Of a DNA stretch of 36,566 nucleotides, positions 8,822 through 17,348 are shown in pieces. Below the pieces are notes generated by a model. It was not told where the DNA came from and did no database searches. It saw only the letters and a list, made by a program, of their open reading frames with translations. Every line of letters begins with the position of its first letter. Position 1 is the first letter of the stretch. The position numbers and the translations under genes are program-made. Source of the DNA: Candidatus Helarchaeota archaeon (GTDB lineage Archaea; Asgardarchaeota; Lokiarchaeia; Helarchaeales; HEL-GB-A); NCBI GenBank assembly GCA_013375455.1, contig JABXJT010000049.1, positions 1 to 36,566 on the forward strand. The letters run 5' to 3'.

Positions 8822-9821
8822 AAATCATGATCAAAATAATAAGTAGAATTCCAAAAAGAATAAAATGCAGAATTTCAATGTAAATAATCCAGGAGTTATA
8901 ATTTATATCTCGTTTATTCTCTTTTACTTTCATTCGCCATTGGAAAAGAAAATACAATGGAATTGCTATTGATATTATAAAAAAACCAGAAAATGGGTAA
9001 AGCTTAGATAAACCCAGAATAATTGAGGGAAAGTAAATAAGCAAAATTCCAAGTAACCCTACGTATCCCTTTAGAAGGGATAAATTAGTTGTAGCTTTTT
9101 TTCCATTTCTCTTTAAAAAAATCAATTTGAGTGATGAAAAAATAGAAATAATAACAGAGCTTTGAGGTGTTGGGACTAAGAAGACAAAAATTAAAAATAA
9201 AATAAATAAAATTCCTTCAATTCCGGTTTGAGGAAAAAGAAAGAAAATATTAGAAAAAAATAAAGACATGTATCCCACAAAAATACAAAAATTTTGGTAA
9301 TCTGTTTTGATTTTTCTGATATAGAAATATGAAAGAAAGGAGAATAAGGTACTAATTAGGATCATGAGAGGTATAAGAAAAATAAAATAAAAATAGTCTT
9401 GGAAAAATAAGGTTCCATGCCTGAAATATAACGTTCCAAAAGATAAACACAGTAAGGGGGGCCACCCTCCATTCCTTAGTTGTAGCAAACCTCCTAAAAT
9501 GACATCTTGAAATGTATAATTTATTTCAAAAATAATAGACGTATTTGAGCTTTCTGGTGTCCCCTTTAAACCAATAATCTTAACATTAGCTTCTTCTTCA
9601 AATGTTTTAGAAGTTAATGCATCATATATGATCTTGAAAGATATCTGATCTTCAGATCTCAATTTATGAAAGATATTATTCAAATTAATTGTCCAAGTCT
9701 TGTTAAGAGACTTACGTGCATAATTATTAATATACTGCCGAATAACAAGATCTCGAATTTTTTCTTCCAATGTGGGGGTTTTATTTTTTAGATCTGTGGT
9801 AACCAATTTAAATTGTCTCAA
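8802..9821 (-). CDS. Membrane protein with soluble N-terminal domain (family E/J relative)
   Basis: A 339-residue ORF starting at TTG 9821. The frame stays open and coding-like for about 12 codons upstream of it to a TGA, so the true start or an N-terminal truncation is unresolved. Residues 1-110 are soluble and mixed alpha/beta. About six to seven membrane helices follow between 135 and 335. The motif FLVPTPQSSVI, placed after a helix pair, matches FIPTPKQAVIP and IYPSPKRALLP in the proteins at 4720-5670 and 9985-10815, which suggests a distant third member. No known domain recognised. Confidence 0.55.
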   Translation of the reverse strand: MRQFKLVTTDLKNKTPTLEEKIRDLVIRQYINNYARKSLNKTWTINLNNIFHKLRSEDQISFKIIYDALTSKTFEEEANVKIIGLKGTPESSNTSIIFEINYTFQDVILGGLLQLRNGGWPPLLCLSFGTLYFRHGTLFFQDYFYFIFLIPLMILISTLFSFLSYFYIRKIKTDYQNFCIFVGYMSLFFSNIFFLFPQTGIEGILFILFLIFVFLVPTPQSSVIISIFSSLKLIFLKRNGKKATTNLSLLKGYVGLLGILLIYFPSIILGLSKLYPFSGFFIISIAIPLYFLFQWRMKVKENKRDINYNSWIIYIEILHFILFGILLIILIMIFALPYW

Positions 9822-9900
9822 TTGTAATGGTTTGGATAAATTTTCCTCAGTAATTCATTCAAATTGAATAATAACTTATTGGTAGATTTATTCTAATATT

Positions 9901-9984
9901 TTATAATGAATGCCAAGCACTTAAATATAGAGATCCGATTAGGGCTAAAAACATGCCTAAGTGCATGTGGATGAAGAGGCTCAT
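9901..9984 (-). CDS. 27-residue single-TM ORF, or the 3' remnant of a membrane gene
   Basis: The ATG follows directly on the stop of the 9985-10815 gene (TGAATG) and the ORF encodes one hydrophobic helix (HLGMFLALIGSLYLSAW). The coupling position favours either a translated micropeptide or a broken C-terminus of the upstream protein. No other support. Confidence 0.3.
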   Translation of the reverse strand: MSLFIHMHLGMFLALIGSLYLSAWHSL

Positions 9985-10815
9985 TCAGAATAAAAATAGA
10001 AATCCAAAAATCATAAAAATAAAGATAAAGAAAACCGGAAATAGAATCATGTAAAAACCGATTCGATATAATTTATCTTTTTCATATTCGTTTTCATAAA
10101 AATTATATTTATATTTTTCAAAGTTGTTCTCATGTATTCTCTCTGAAATTTCTACTTTATACTGTTTATTTTTATAATAAGAATAAATAGGTCGTTGGAG
10201 AAATAACGTTAGGATGGCAAGAACGGGATAAACCTGTAAAAAACAAAGAACACTAAAAATACCTTGCATGAAAAGTCCCGCCGTTATCATAGAATATAAC
10301 TCCGCTACATGATTTTCACTGATATCACCATTTTCCATCGTTATTAAACAAAAACGATGGATACTGCGTGGAAGGAGTGCTCGTTTAGGAGATGGATAGA
10401 TAAGCACCATAAACAATGTGATTAGAGTCAAACCCCAATCTACTAAAGTTACAGGATAAAAATATAAAACGATTAGAAATACAATGAGAGAGTACGAATC
10501 AGCTATAAATGGAGACGAAATTTTGTGGTCTTTGAACTTCATTTTCTCTTTGTTATAATACCTTTTTTGTATAACTGAAAAAAAAATAGATAAACCAATT
10601 AAACCTGATAAAAAATTAATTAAAACAACTATTATACGTTCCATTAAATATGTGTTCCCTACTAACATAAGAAATAATGGATAAAATCCACAAAAAGTAG
10701 TAAATAAACCCATTTGACCAAAACTATGTGAAGATAAATTGAAATGTAAATGTTCTTTAAGATTAGCTCCATCCTTTTTAATTGTATTTTGCATTTTAAG
10801 AATTATCCTTTGCAT
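9985..10815 (-). CDS. Multi-TM membrane protein, family E/J (copy 2)
   Basis: A 276-residue ORF with about six to seven membrane helices. It shares with 4720-5670 the segments YPSPKRALLP, FCLITME, ELYSMITAGLFM, the YYKNKQYKVEI loop and the charged motif ENEYEKDKLYR before the last helix. The first 17 residues (MQRIILKMQNTIKKDGA) lie in the 88-bp repeat shared with 4595-4682, so that start is doubtful and the true N-terminus may be further in. Same strand and order as the cassette around it. Function unknown. Confidence 0.6.
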   Translation of the reverse strand: MQRIILKMQNTIKKDGANLKEHLHFNLSSHSFGQMGLFTTFCGFYPLFLMLVGNTYLMERIIVVLINFLSGLIGLSIFFSVIQKRYYNKEKMKFKDHKISSPFIADSYSLIVFLIVLYFYPVTLVDWGLTLITLFMVLIYPSPKRALLPRSIHRFCLITMENGDISENHVAELYSMITAGLFMQGIFSVLCFLQVYPVLAILTLFLQRPIYSYYKNKQYKVEISERIHENNFEKYKYNFYENEYEKDKLYRIGFYMILFPVFFIFIFMIFGFLFLF

Positions 10816-10852
10816 TAAGTTGGTATTCCAAACTAAGCTCTTGCGCTTTTTT
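10765..10852. repeat. 88-bp dispersed repeat, copy 2
   Basis: Partner of 4595-4682 with five differences. On the minus strand one frame is open and coding-like (ALFHYKKAQELSLEYQLN) to a TAA. Two of the differences from copy 1 are synonymous in that frame (TAC/TAT and AAT/AAC) and one makes a stop in copy 1. This supports an origin in the 3' end of a protein gene. Confidence 0.75.
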
Positions 10853-11020
10853 ATAATGAAATAGAGCCTTCTTTTTTTTTCCTGTAAGGTACAATTATTA
10901 TAATTTTATTAAACAATATATCTGCATCTTTTGGATCAAATTCAAATGCCTATACTCCCCACTCGACCAGGAGTAAGACCAGCTGTACGATCTTCTAATA
11001 AGATTATATTATAATTTTTT
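10790..11020 (-). pseudogene. Decayed minus-strand gene fragments
   Basis: Short coding-like pieces follow one another in different frames: DRTAGLTPGRVGSIG, then FEFDPKDADILFN, then the KKKKALFHYKKAQELS end. Frames are separated by stops and a run of nine A bases. I read this as one degraded gene, whose 3' end is the 88-bp repeat. The product is not recognised. Confidence 0.35.
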
Positions 11021-11043
11021 ACATTCTTCTAATAGGCGTTACG

Positions 11044-11877
11044 TCAATTATTTTCTTTAAATATTTTCTTTTCTTTTCGTTTCTTATCATACAGTTCCCA
11101 ACATACAAATAAAAGGAGCATACAATTAAAAAAGATACCAAGAAAGCTTGAAGGCCAATAAAGCAAAAGTATAAAAATACTAGTAAGTAGTGCAGGAATG
11201 ACTATAAAAACATCAAATTTTGTAAGGATTTGCAAATACCGAAAATCTCTCAGTAGAGGATTAGTCTCGGAATTCAATCCCTTCACATAACCAACAATCC
11301 CATTTTCTCTAGTAATAATGATAGGAACTCCCATCAATATTAGAATTAGAGAGAGGGGTAAATGACCGCTATTATTATCATAATTGACTGAAAATAGATA
11401 AATTCCAGTCGTAAAAATAAAAAGCCAAGTGAAAAAATATAGGCAATTGAGTTTGAGAAAATATTTTGTTGTTATTAAACTTTTTGAAACCTGTTCTCCT
11501 ATATAATAACTATTAAATCTCATTGAACCCCCAAAGAAAAATAAAGATAAGGCCAATATTCCTCCTATCTCTCCTGTAGGAGAGACGGAAAAAGAATAGA
11601 GAATTACTAAAGTGGATGAATAGAGATAGAATAGAAGTTCTGTATGTGTAAGAGATTTTAAATGGAGAGGATTATTTATATATTTATGAGGGATCCCCCA
11701 ACGGCAGAGAAGCAGAAAAAAAAACATAATAATAAAAACAATCCACATGGTAATAGAAAAAAAATCTTCGGGGTAATAGATGCTAACATGGAAAGAAAGG
11801 ATCCCCCACCCAAAAACTATGCCAAAGTAGCTCCCTAAGATTAAATATAAGGGTGTGAGAATTTTATGGTAATACAT
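11044..11877 (-). CDS. Multi-TM membrane protein, family K/M (copy 1)
   Basis: About 277 residues from ATG 11877, chosen because an earlier start at 11973 would overlap the preceding gene by 79 bases whereas 11877 lies 18 bases after its stop. It has about seven to eight hydrophobic segments and a basic C-terminus (YDKKRKEKKIFKENN). It is a paralogue of 14948-15802: both have PLHLKSL or PNRLKSL after the second helix, a KF(D/H)(V/I)F(I/V)V(I/L)P segment near residue 240, and a basic tail. In both copies the gene lies immediately downstream of a large TSP3-family gene or its remnant, so the pair is probably functionally linked. Function unknown. Confidence 0.6.
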   Translation of the reverse strand: MYYHKILTPLYLILGSYFGIVFGWGILSFHVSIYYPEDFFSITMWIVFIIMFFFLLLCRWGIPHKYINNPLHLKSLTHTELLFYLYSSTLVILYSFSVSPTGEIGGILALSLFFFGGSMRFNSYYIGEQVSKSLITTKYFLKLNCLYFFTWLFIFTTGIYLFSVNYDNNSGHLPLSLILILMGVPIIITRENGIVGYVKGLNSETNPLLRDFRYLQILTKFDVFIVIPALLTSIFILLLYWPSSFLGIFFNCMLLLFVCWELYDKKRKEKKIFKENN

Positions 11878-11894
11878 GCCTAATCCCGGAATTA

Positions 11895-14741
11895 TTAAGA
11901 GGTAAAGAGAATTTTCACCTGTAGAATTACTGCTAAACCAAATGTTAAAATCATTATCCCTACTAGCTTCCAAATGGGATCTCTAAAAGTCTTTTCTACT
12001 CTAGTATTATACAATTTCGCGCATAGGCCTACCTCAGCTATAGTTGCAAGAGCTAGAAAAATTTCTTCAGGAGATGTAGGAATCTCGAACTTTATATACT
12101 CCGGAAAGACTAAAAGAGAAAATATTAAATAATAAAGGCCAAATGCTACCCCTAATCCCAGAAAAAAATCCGACCAAGTACCTCCCGGGATTGGAGGGAT
12201 CAAAAATCCTAGCCCTCCTATGAATAATCCCGTCCCAAATCCTGCTAAAAGCCCTCTCTTAGTTTCATATGGGATCGCCGGCGGAAAGAATATAATAGAC
12301 CAAGCGATTGACAGGGAAACAATACATACCAAAAAAGCAGCAATTGCGGAATAAGGATTTTGTGGGAGTAATACCACCAGTATCATGAGCGCTGTAACAA
12401 TTCCGAGGGCAATCCACTCCCCTGTATGGAATGCACCAACATCTGCTGAAGATCCAGTACCAAAACTTTGAAGCGGGTTCTCTGATGCCTCTGAGCTTGT
12501 CATTCCAGAGTTCTCTAAACTTGGCGGCTCATAACCTTCGGGAATGAGAGGCATGCTTATTAATTCTGCGTCAATTGGGATTCCAAAGGAATCGATAAAT
12601 GCAAACATTAATTGGGAATCTATATAGGTGGCTATCTTCAGACAGGGGATTTTTAAGTCAAGAAATGTGGAATATTCAAATACCACTGCGATTTCAAATC
12701 GTCCACTTCCCGCCGGATAACTCAATTCGTACCATAAAAAGCCATAAGATAATACCTCCGGCTGATCACTTGTCATAATAAAGAGAAAAACTAAGGTTGT
12801 TAAAAATGCTATTATGGTAAAGAGGAGCATAATAGCCAACATAATAAAGACATAGACCAAAATGATCACTTTCAGTATTGCTAGCACGATGGCGGCGAAG
12901 ATGGAGCCGAGTAAGGTAATCCCAAGGTATACTAAGGCGGCGATGAGGAGTCCCAATAATATAAATGGCAAAAGTACCGCAAGGACGATAAACAGAATGA
13001 TCGCGACAAAGACGCCGATCAGCCAGTCCCAGAATCCCTTTGGCATGGGTCCAGTATCGTCATTTTCCATTGCCTGCGCGTCAAAGGGGATTTGGTCGAG
13101 GATGTCCTTCGCCAGTCCGAGGCGTTCCACTTCCCCCGACTCATTGCAAACGAAATAGGAAAAGGTGATGGCACCAGTCTCGTTTTTTAAAACGTAATTG
13201 AGGATGGCGAGGGCCTCTTCAGCCGTGACATAGTCACCATTTTCTAACCCTTTAATAATCAATCCCTCGACATACGGGCTCACCGTTTCTGCATCAGGAT
13301 CCAGACCGTGAAAATCGGCTTCTCTTCCACTAGCGGATTCATTTCCAAGCTCATGAGGTTTGTACCCTGGATCGTCGCTCTCCAACATGACGTGCAGCTG
13401 CGTGTGGATGAAGACGCTCACAGGGACAAGGATGACATTTACTCCCTCTTTAAAGGGCCCTTGAGTCTCATTGATCCCCAGAATAATCATGGTGAATCGC
13501 TCGAGGGTAGGATAGTGCCCATTGAAGAAGTTCCCCTCTGAATAAACGGCAAGGGTGTTCACGCGTTTCATGCCGAGCGTCGATATGTTAAAGCTTACCC
13601 AATCGCCATCGCCATCACTCACCGTTTCATCTACTATAGGGTTTGGGTCATCTCCTGTTCCAACACTGTAAGTATAAGTTTTATCAAGGAGTTCTGTATC
13701 CCAGAGCCAGGTTATTTTCCACAATTCCACCCCAATTTGGATCGTGGTCCGCTGGTCCGGGATGTCAAAGTAGTATTCGTAGTTAAAGGTCGCAGTTCGT
13801 TCAACCCAACGTCTAAAAATCCACCAACCACGGTAAACCCCGTCAGAAGTAGCCTTTCTTGCTGGGGTGGCTACCGCTTGATCTTCCACTTTAATGACAA
13901 CAGCAAGACGCCGGGTCCACTTCGCCTTATGAAAATGTCCCTGAATTACTTTTATTTTGATCATGAGGTTGCAGAGTGGGTCGCGGTCGTACGGGTCATT
14001 GACCCCGTCTCCATCCGTATCCACGGAAAGTGGGTTTGTACTGTATTTGTAGATTTCGTCTCGGTCACTCCAAAAGTCGCCATCGCTATCCCAGACCCTA
14101 GGATTCGTAAGCCAACCCGAGAAAGACGCATCTAATTCGTAGCCATCCAGGAGACCATCTTTATCCCAATCGGGGTTGGTAGGGTCAAGCCCCAACATCA
14201 CTTCAGCCTTGAAATCTTGCAATAGTACCGTGACCTCGTCATCAGAGTTGATAGGTTCAACATCGAGAGTGAGCTTCCACTCACCAGAGAAAATGGTGGT
14301 ATTCCGAGAAATATCATAGCTTTTATAAAAAATGGTGCCGGGTAATCCGCCCTCAGGTTCTTCAACTTCGGGTTCTACATCTTCGACAACTAGTATGCCA
14401 GCAACCGCGACCTGCACTAGATTAATTTGAAGATCCGTATCACTTGAGAACCCGACAAGGACGGTCGCATTTCTCGCTTTGCCTCCGATAATTGCGGAGA
14501 AATAAAATTCATGATGGGTAGGAGAGAATCTCTCCCTTTTCCCGTATTCTTTAGTGATTGAAAAGATCTCGGCGCTATCCAGGAGCCCATCATTGTCAGT
14601 ATCGTTGTTTCGCAAATCAGTACGATACCCATCATCTCCGGGAAATGCAGTAACATCTACCCCCTCTGCTGACCCTTCTGAACTTGATGCCATTGTTCCC
14701 GCTAGATCTGGTGCCATTATCGCTTCTGAACTTAATGCCAT
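11895..14741 (-). CDS. Large membrane protein with TSP3-like Asp-rich calcium repeats
   Basis: A 948-residue protein. Asp-rich repeats of the thrombospondin type 3/EF-hand-like kind lie at about 47-55 (DTDNDGLLD) and about 193-255 (DWDKDGLLD, DSDGDFWSD, DTDGDGVND); such loops bind calcium outside the cell. A beta-rich middle region (about 300-560) contains HELGNESASG, followed by a cluster of long helices (about 590-680), an outer segment, and about seven C-terminal helices. No signal peptide is visible: translation from ATG 14741 begins in a repeat-like Ser/Ala stretch (SSEAIMAPDLAG). The frame stays open and coding-like for 27 more codons upstream to a TAG near 14822 without a start, so the 5' end may be damaged. 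It is the fullest member of a family of three. Probably a cell-surface protein; partner unknown. Confidence 0.65.
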   Translation of the reverse strand: MALSSEAIMAPDLAGTMASSSEGSAEGVDVTAFPGDDGYRTDLRNNDTDNDGLLDSAEIFSITKEYGKRERFSPTHHEFYFSAIIGGKARNATVLVGFSSDTDLQINLVQVAVAGILVVEDVEPEVEEPEGGLPGTIFYKSYDISRNTTIFSGEWKLTLDVEPINSDDEVTVLLQDFKAEVMLGLDPTNPDWDKDGLLDGYELDASFSGWLTNPRVWDSDGDFWSDRDEIYKYSTNPLSVDTDGDGVNDPYDRDPLCNLMIKIKVIQGHFHKAKWTRRLAVVIKVEDQAVATPARKATSDGVYRGWWIFRRWVERTATFNYEYYFDIPDQRTTIQIGVELWKITWLWDTELLDKTYTYSVGTGDDPNPIVDETVSDGDGDWVSFNISTLGMKRVNTLAVYSEGNFFNGHYPTLERFTMIILGINETQGPFKEGVNVILVPVSVFIHTQLHVMLESDDPGYKPHELGNESASGREADFHGLDPDAETVSPYVEGLIIKGLENGDYVTAEEALAILNYVLKNETGAITFSYFVCNESGEVERLGLAKDILDQIPFDAQAMENDDTGPMPKGFWDWLIGVFVAIILFIVLAVLLPFILLGLLIAALVYLGITLLGSIFAAIVLAILKVIILVYVFIMLAIMLLFTIIAFLTTLVFLFIMTSDQPEVLSYGFLWYELSYPAGSGRFEIAVVFEYSTFLDLKIPCLKIATYIDSQLMFAFIDSFGIPIDAELISMPLIPEGYEPPSLENSGMTSSEASENPLQSFGTGSSADVGAFHTGEWIALGIVTALMILVVLLPQNPYSAIAAFLVCIVSLSIAWSIIFFPPAIPYETKRGLLAGFGTGLFIGGLGFLIPPIPGGTWSDFFLGLGVAFGLYYLIFSLLVFPEYIKFEIPTSPEEIFLALATIAEVGLCAKLYNTRVEKTFRDPIWKLVGIMILTFGLAVILQVKILFTS
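12877..13826. repeat. About 950-bp near-identical block, copy 2
   Basis: Partner of about 6660-7606. It lies in the middle of the large-protein gene and covers the beta-rich region and the first helix cluster, but neither the Asp-rich repeats nor the C-terminal membrane domain. Confidence 0.85.
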
Positions 14742-14947
14742 TGCTCTCTCTGAATTTGGTGGTAAAATTAAATTCCCAACATCTATAGGGATTCTGAACG
14801 AATTTAATGGATTTAACTACTCCACCCACATAACCACTTAATAAAGCTTGTAGTTAATCATAGAATGATTTCTTACGCTCGAGAGCTATTTCTAAAAAAC
14901 CTTGCCTTCTTTAAAATTGAATTCCTATTTAAGTTCATTCCAAACCT

Positions 14948-15802
14948 TCATTTTAGGCTAAATTTTTGAAATAGTTTTTTTCGTTTATATAAATCACCAA
15001 AGAATAGGAAACTAAGTAATATATTAAGGTAAGAAAAATAACCAAATTGAGGTAAATAAAGAAGAGGTAGGATAATATTTGTGATCAGCGTTGGCAGTAC
15101 CACGAAAATATGAAATTTTGTAGAGAGAATAAATGATTGCTGCAAGGCTTTCAATTGCGTTTGATTTTTAGAATTTTTTATGTTATGGTAGTCACCAAGT
15201 TGATCGAATAGACATAACATAATAATGGTGCCACTCAGAAATAACAAAGAAATACCACAAACTCGCGAAATTGCATCAATATTCCTGAAGTCTGGAGGTA
15301 TATCAGGACGACCGTAATAGTAAAATAAAAAATAGCCAAAAGCATAATTGCACAACCAAGCAAGAAAATAAAAGAGGTGGAACTTTGAAATATCTTCCAC
15401 TGTCCCAGTCGGAAGGTGGTCCAACAGATATTCCATTTCAAAAATAAAAGAACCCCCCACCCAAACTAAAGAAAATAACCAACATAATTCCAAAAATATC
15501 TCAATAAATCCCATGGGTATAAAGACTAGAAAATAAAGGACTGTAAGAGAAAATAAATAAATATAGAATCGAATTTTTACAAATATTAAAGATTTCAATC
15601 TATTAGGATCGTGTTTATTTTCTTTTGAAAAAGAGTATGTAATACAGACTAAGTAACAGGTCATAAGAAACGTGCAAATTGTAAAAATTACGGAGGGGAA
15701 ATGGAGGTTACAGAAGAGGGAAAGGCAGATACTACTGAATAGAATTCCAAAGTATACACTAATAACAATGTATCTGACCGTGAAGGATTGGTAACGTGGC
15801 AT
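14948..15802 (-). CDS. Multi-TM membrane protein, family K/M (copy 2)
   Basis: A 284-residue protein with about eight hydrophobic segments. Matches to 11044-11877 include the RLKSL loop, the KFHIFVVLPTLIT segment, the LLYLP turn and the basic C-terminus (YKRKKLFQKF). It lies about 100 bases downstream of the large-protein remnant at 15901-16206, repeating the order large protein then K/M protein. Function unknown. Confidence 0.6.
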   Translation of the reverse strand: MPRYQSFTVRYIVISVYFGILFSSICLSLFCNLHFPSVIFTICTFLMTCYLVCITYSFSKENKHDPNRLKSLIFVKIRFYIYLFSLTVLYFLVFIPMGFIEIFLELCWLFSLVWVGGSFIFEMEYLLDHLPTGTVEDISKFHLFYFLAWLCNYAFGYFLFYYYGRPDIPPDFRNIDAISRVCGISLLFLSGTIIMLCLFDQLGDYHNIKNSKNQTQLKALQQSFILSTKFHIFVVLPTLITNIILPLLYLPQFGYFSYLNILLSFLFFGDLYKRKKLFQKFSLK

Positions 15803-15900
15803 TTTTTTCGCATTTTAATTTTATACTACAAACCATCTTGGACTTCTTAACATAAAAAGGTATTTTATTTTTCTCAGCCTGATTTGTTCAATGAAATTTA

Positions 15901-16206
15901 CTATAAAGCTAATAGAAAATCCACGAATGTAGCAAAACGGATTATAACCATTACCGCAAGACCAAATATAACGAAAGTCGTTCCTACCGTTATCCAAGTA
16001 TCTTTCCTCCAAAGGGTGTAATCTAGCTCTAACCGATTGTACAAAAATGCACTTACAACTGTAAACACGTTATATGCAATTACTAATGCCCAATCCATTG
16101 GATCCGTTGGGAAACCAATCGGCATATATTCTGGAAAAAATGCGGGTAATGCAACCAGACCCAACAAATTCCCAACGAATAATGAAACACCAAGATCACT
16201 TAATAC
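15901..16206 (-). pseudogene. C-terminal remnant of a third large-protein copy
   Basis: From an ATG at 16167 this reads as an 88-residue ORF, but similarity to the last 110 residues of the 948-residue protein continues upstream to a TAG at 16207. Shared points are SDLGVSLFVG against FLGLGVAFGL, FPEYMPIGFPTDP against FPEYIKFEIPTSP, and FVIFGLAVM against ILTFGLAVI. Only the last three helices remain. It marks a third large-protein copy whose 5' part is gone. Confidence 0.65.
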
Positions 16207-16380
16207 CTAAAGAATTTAGATAGTGTTATTTTTCTCAGACTTTTAATTTGGTATCCAAGGACAGATCATGAGGTCATTAAATATGATATAATAGCCAATG
16301 TTGAAATTAAGGCCTCCTAATTCAGTGACGGGCGTTGGATGATCAATCATATAAATGTAAGCTTGGGAAATCGTGGGGTA

Positions 16381-16519
16381 ACGCCATTAACTTGCGCGTA
16401 TGTATCCGTGAAAAATCCGATTTTCAACTGAATCACGAGAGGAGCTGGATAAATCTAGTTTTCTACTTAAAAACTTTTAAAATCGAAGATTTATTAAGTC
16501 TCTTGATGTCACAGTTAAG
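16381..16519. repeat. 139-bp hybrid: glycosyltransferase 5' end, 32-bp core, 408-aa gene 5' end
   Basis: Bases 16381-16477 match 1549-1645 with two differences; bases 16446-16519 match 21510-21583 with one. The left part carries the first 56 coding bases of the glycosyltransferase on the minus strand. The right part carries the TATA region and the first codons of the 408-aa protein on the plus strand (ATG at 16506, MSQLS), after which the sequence diverges and the frame stops at 16544. It is a relic of a divergent promoter joining the two genes, found inside the segment that now separates them. Confidence 0.9.
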
Positions 16520-16566
16520 TTCCCCACACGGCTTTTATGCTTAATTCTCGCTTGATTGAGAAGTGG

Positions 16567-16794
16567 CTATTTTATTTGCGAAACCTTAATACTGCAGAAT
16601 ATTAAAATGGCAGTATTAATGGAAAGTGATATAAAAAATACGGAAAGGTTTTGAAGCAAATCTAGGTTTTGAAGCGCATCTTGAATGATAAAGAGTGTCA
16701 ATATGAAGATAATATTATCCAGAAACATGAGGGTCTGGTAATTATCCATTTTATATTTTTTTCTAAGATCCAGACGATTCCCTACGAGGGCCAT
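16567..16794 (-). CDS. Small two-TM membrane protein
   Basis: A 75-residue ORF. A basic stretch (RLDLRKKYKMD) precedes two hydrophobic helices (about 23-39 and 48-68) and a short tail (KVSQIK). The same frame is open and hydrophobic for seven codons before the ATG, up to a TAA, so it may be the 3' end of a longer membrane gene. No family recognised. Confidence 0.4.
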   Translation of the reverse strand: MALVGNRLDLRKKYKMDNYQTLMFLDNIIFILTLFIIQDALQNLDLLQNLSVFFISLSINTAILIFCSIKVSQIK

Positions 16795-16856
16795 TCCTAA
16801 TAACCATAGATAATGTTATCAAAAATAAGATTCATCCTGATCACATCGCCATAATC

Positions 16857-17012
16857 ATGCTCACAATTGGAGCCGCAGTTATCGGGGGCTTTTTATACAT
16901 AAGAATCTCCATAAAAAAGAAAACTATCAAGAATTTAGAAAAATGTTTAGGGGGACTGTTGATTTTAATTCTAATTTCAATATACATTATTGTCATTCTG
17001 TTCGTAATTTAA
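16857..17012 (+). CDS. 51-residue two-TM membrane protein or 3' fragment
   Basis: Starts at ATG 16857 and encodes two helices (TIGAAVIGGFLYI and GLLILILISIYIIVILFV) around a basic loop (KKKTIKN). The frame is coding-like for about 24 codons upstream (IDNVIKNKIHPDHIAII) but has no start there, so it may be a 5'-truncated gene. It overlaps nothing on its own strand and is divergent from 16567-16794. Confidence 0.4.
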   Translation: MLTIGAAVIGGFLYIRISIKKKTIKNLEKCLGGLLILILISIYIIVILFVI

Positions 17013-17076
17013 AATTAAGAAGTCTTATTAAGATTAATGAATAGTGTTTTACTGAAAGCATCATGAGGGGTTGATC

Positions 17077-17304
17077 ATGGCAAAACATCTTCCCTACTTA
17101 ATTGTAGGTGGCACGATTATAGAATTTGGCGTGATGTTCCTCCTATTTGGCATGCTTTCGCTCCTTCCGGATCTTCACGGATCAGTGCCTGCCCAATTCA
17201 TTTGGGGGTGCCTCATCGCGGGGGCACTCTTCACCACCCCTGGGAGCACCCTCTTCCTCATCGGATTGGCCAAGTACCGAAATCGATTCAAGATGAAGAT
17301 GTAG
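17077..17304 (+). CDS. 75-residue two-TM membrane protein
   Basis: ATG 17077 is chosen because GAGGGG lies six bases upstream. Helices span about residues 6-29 and 41-63, the second Gly/Thr-rich, and the C-terminus is basic (KYRNRFKMKM). It lies 44 bases before the TFB gene on the same strand. No family recognised; a small integral membrane protein. Confidence 0.6.
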   Translation: MAKHLPYLIVGGTIIEFGVMFLLFGMLSLLPDLHGSVPAQFIWGCLIAGALFTTPGSTLFLIGLAKYRNRFKMKM

Positions 17305-17348
17305 ATCTTGCTGTTTTAAAAAAAATTTAATGTTTCTGAAAAACGTGG

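Noticed and set aside
12862..14135. Several plus-strand ORFs opposite the large TSP3 gene, repeated opposite 5780-7744.
   Set aside because: They mirror the near-identical minus-strand block and have no start signals; their similarity to each other follows from the duplicated coding DNA.
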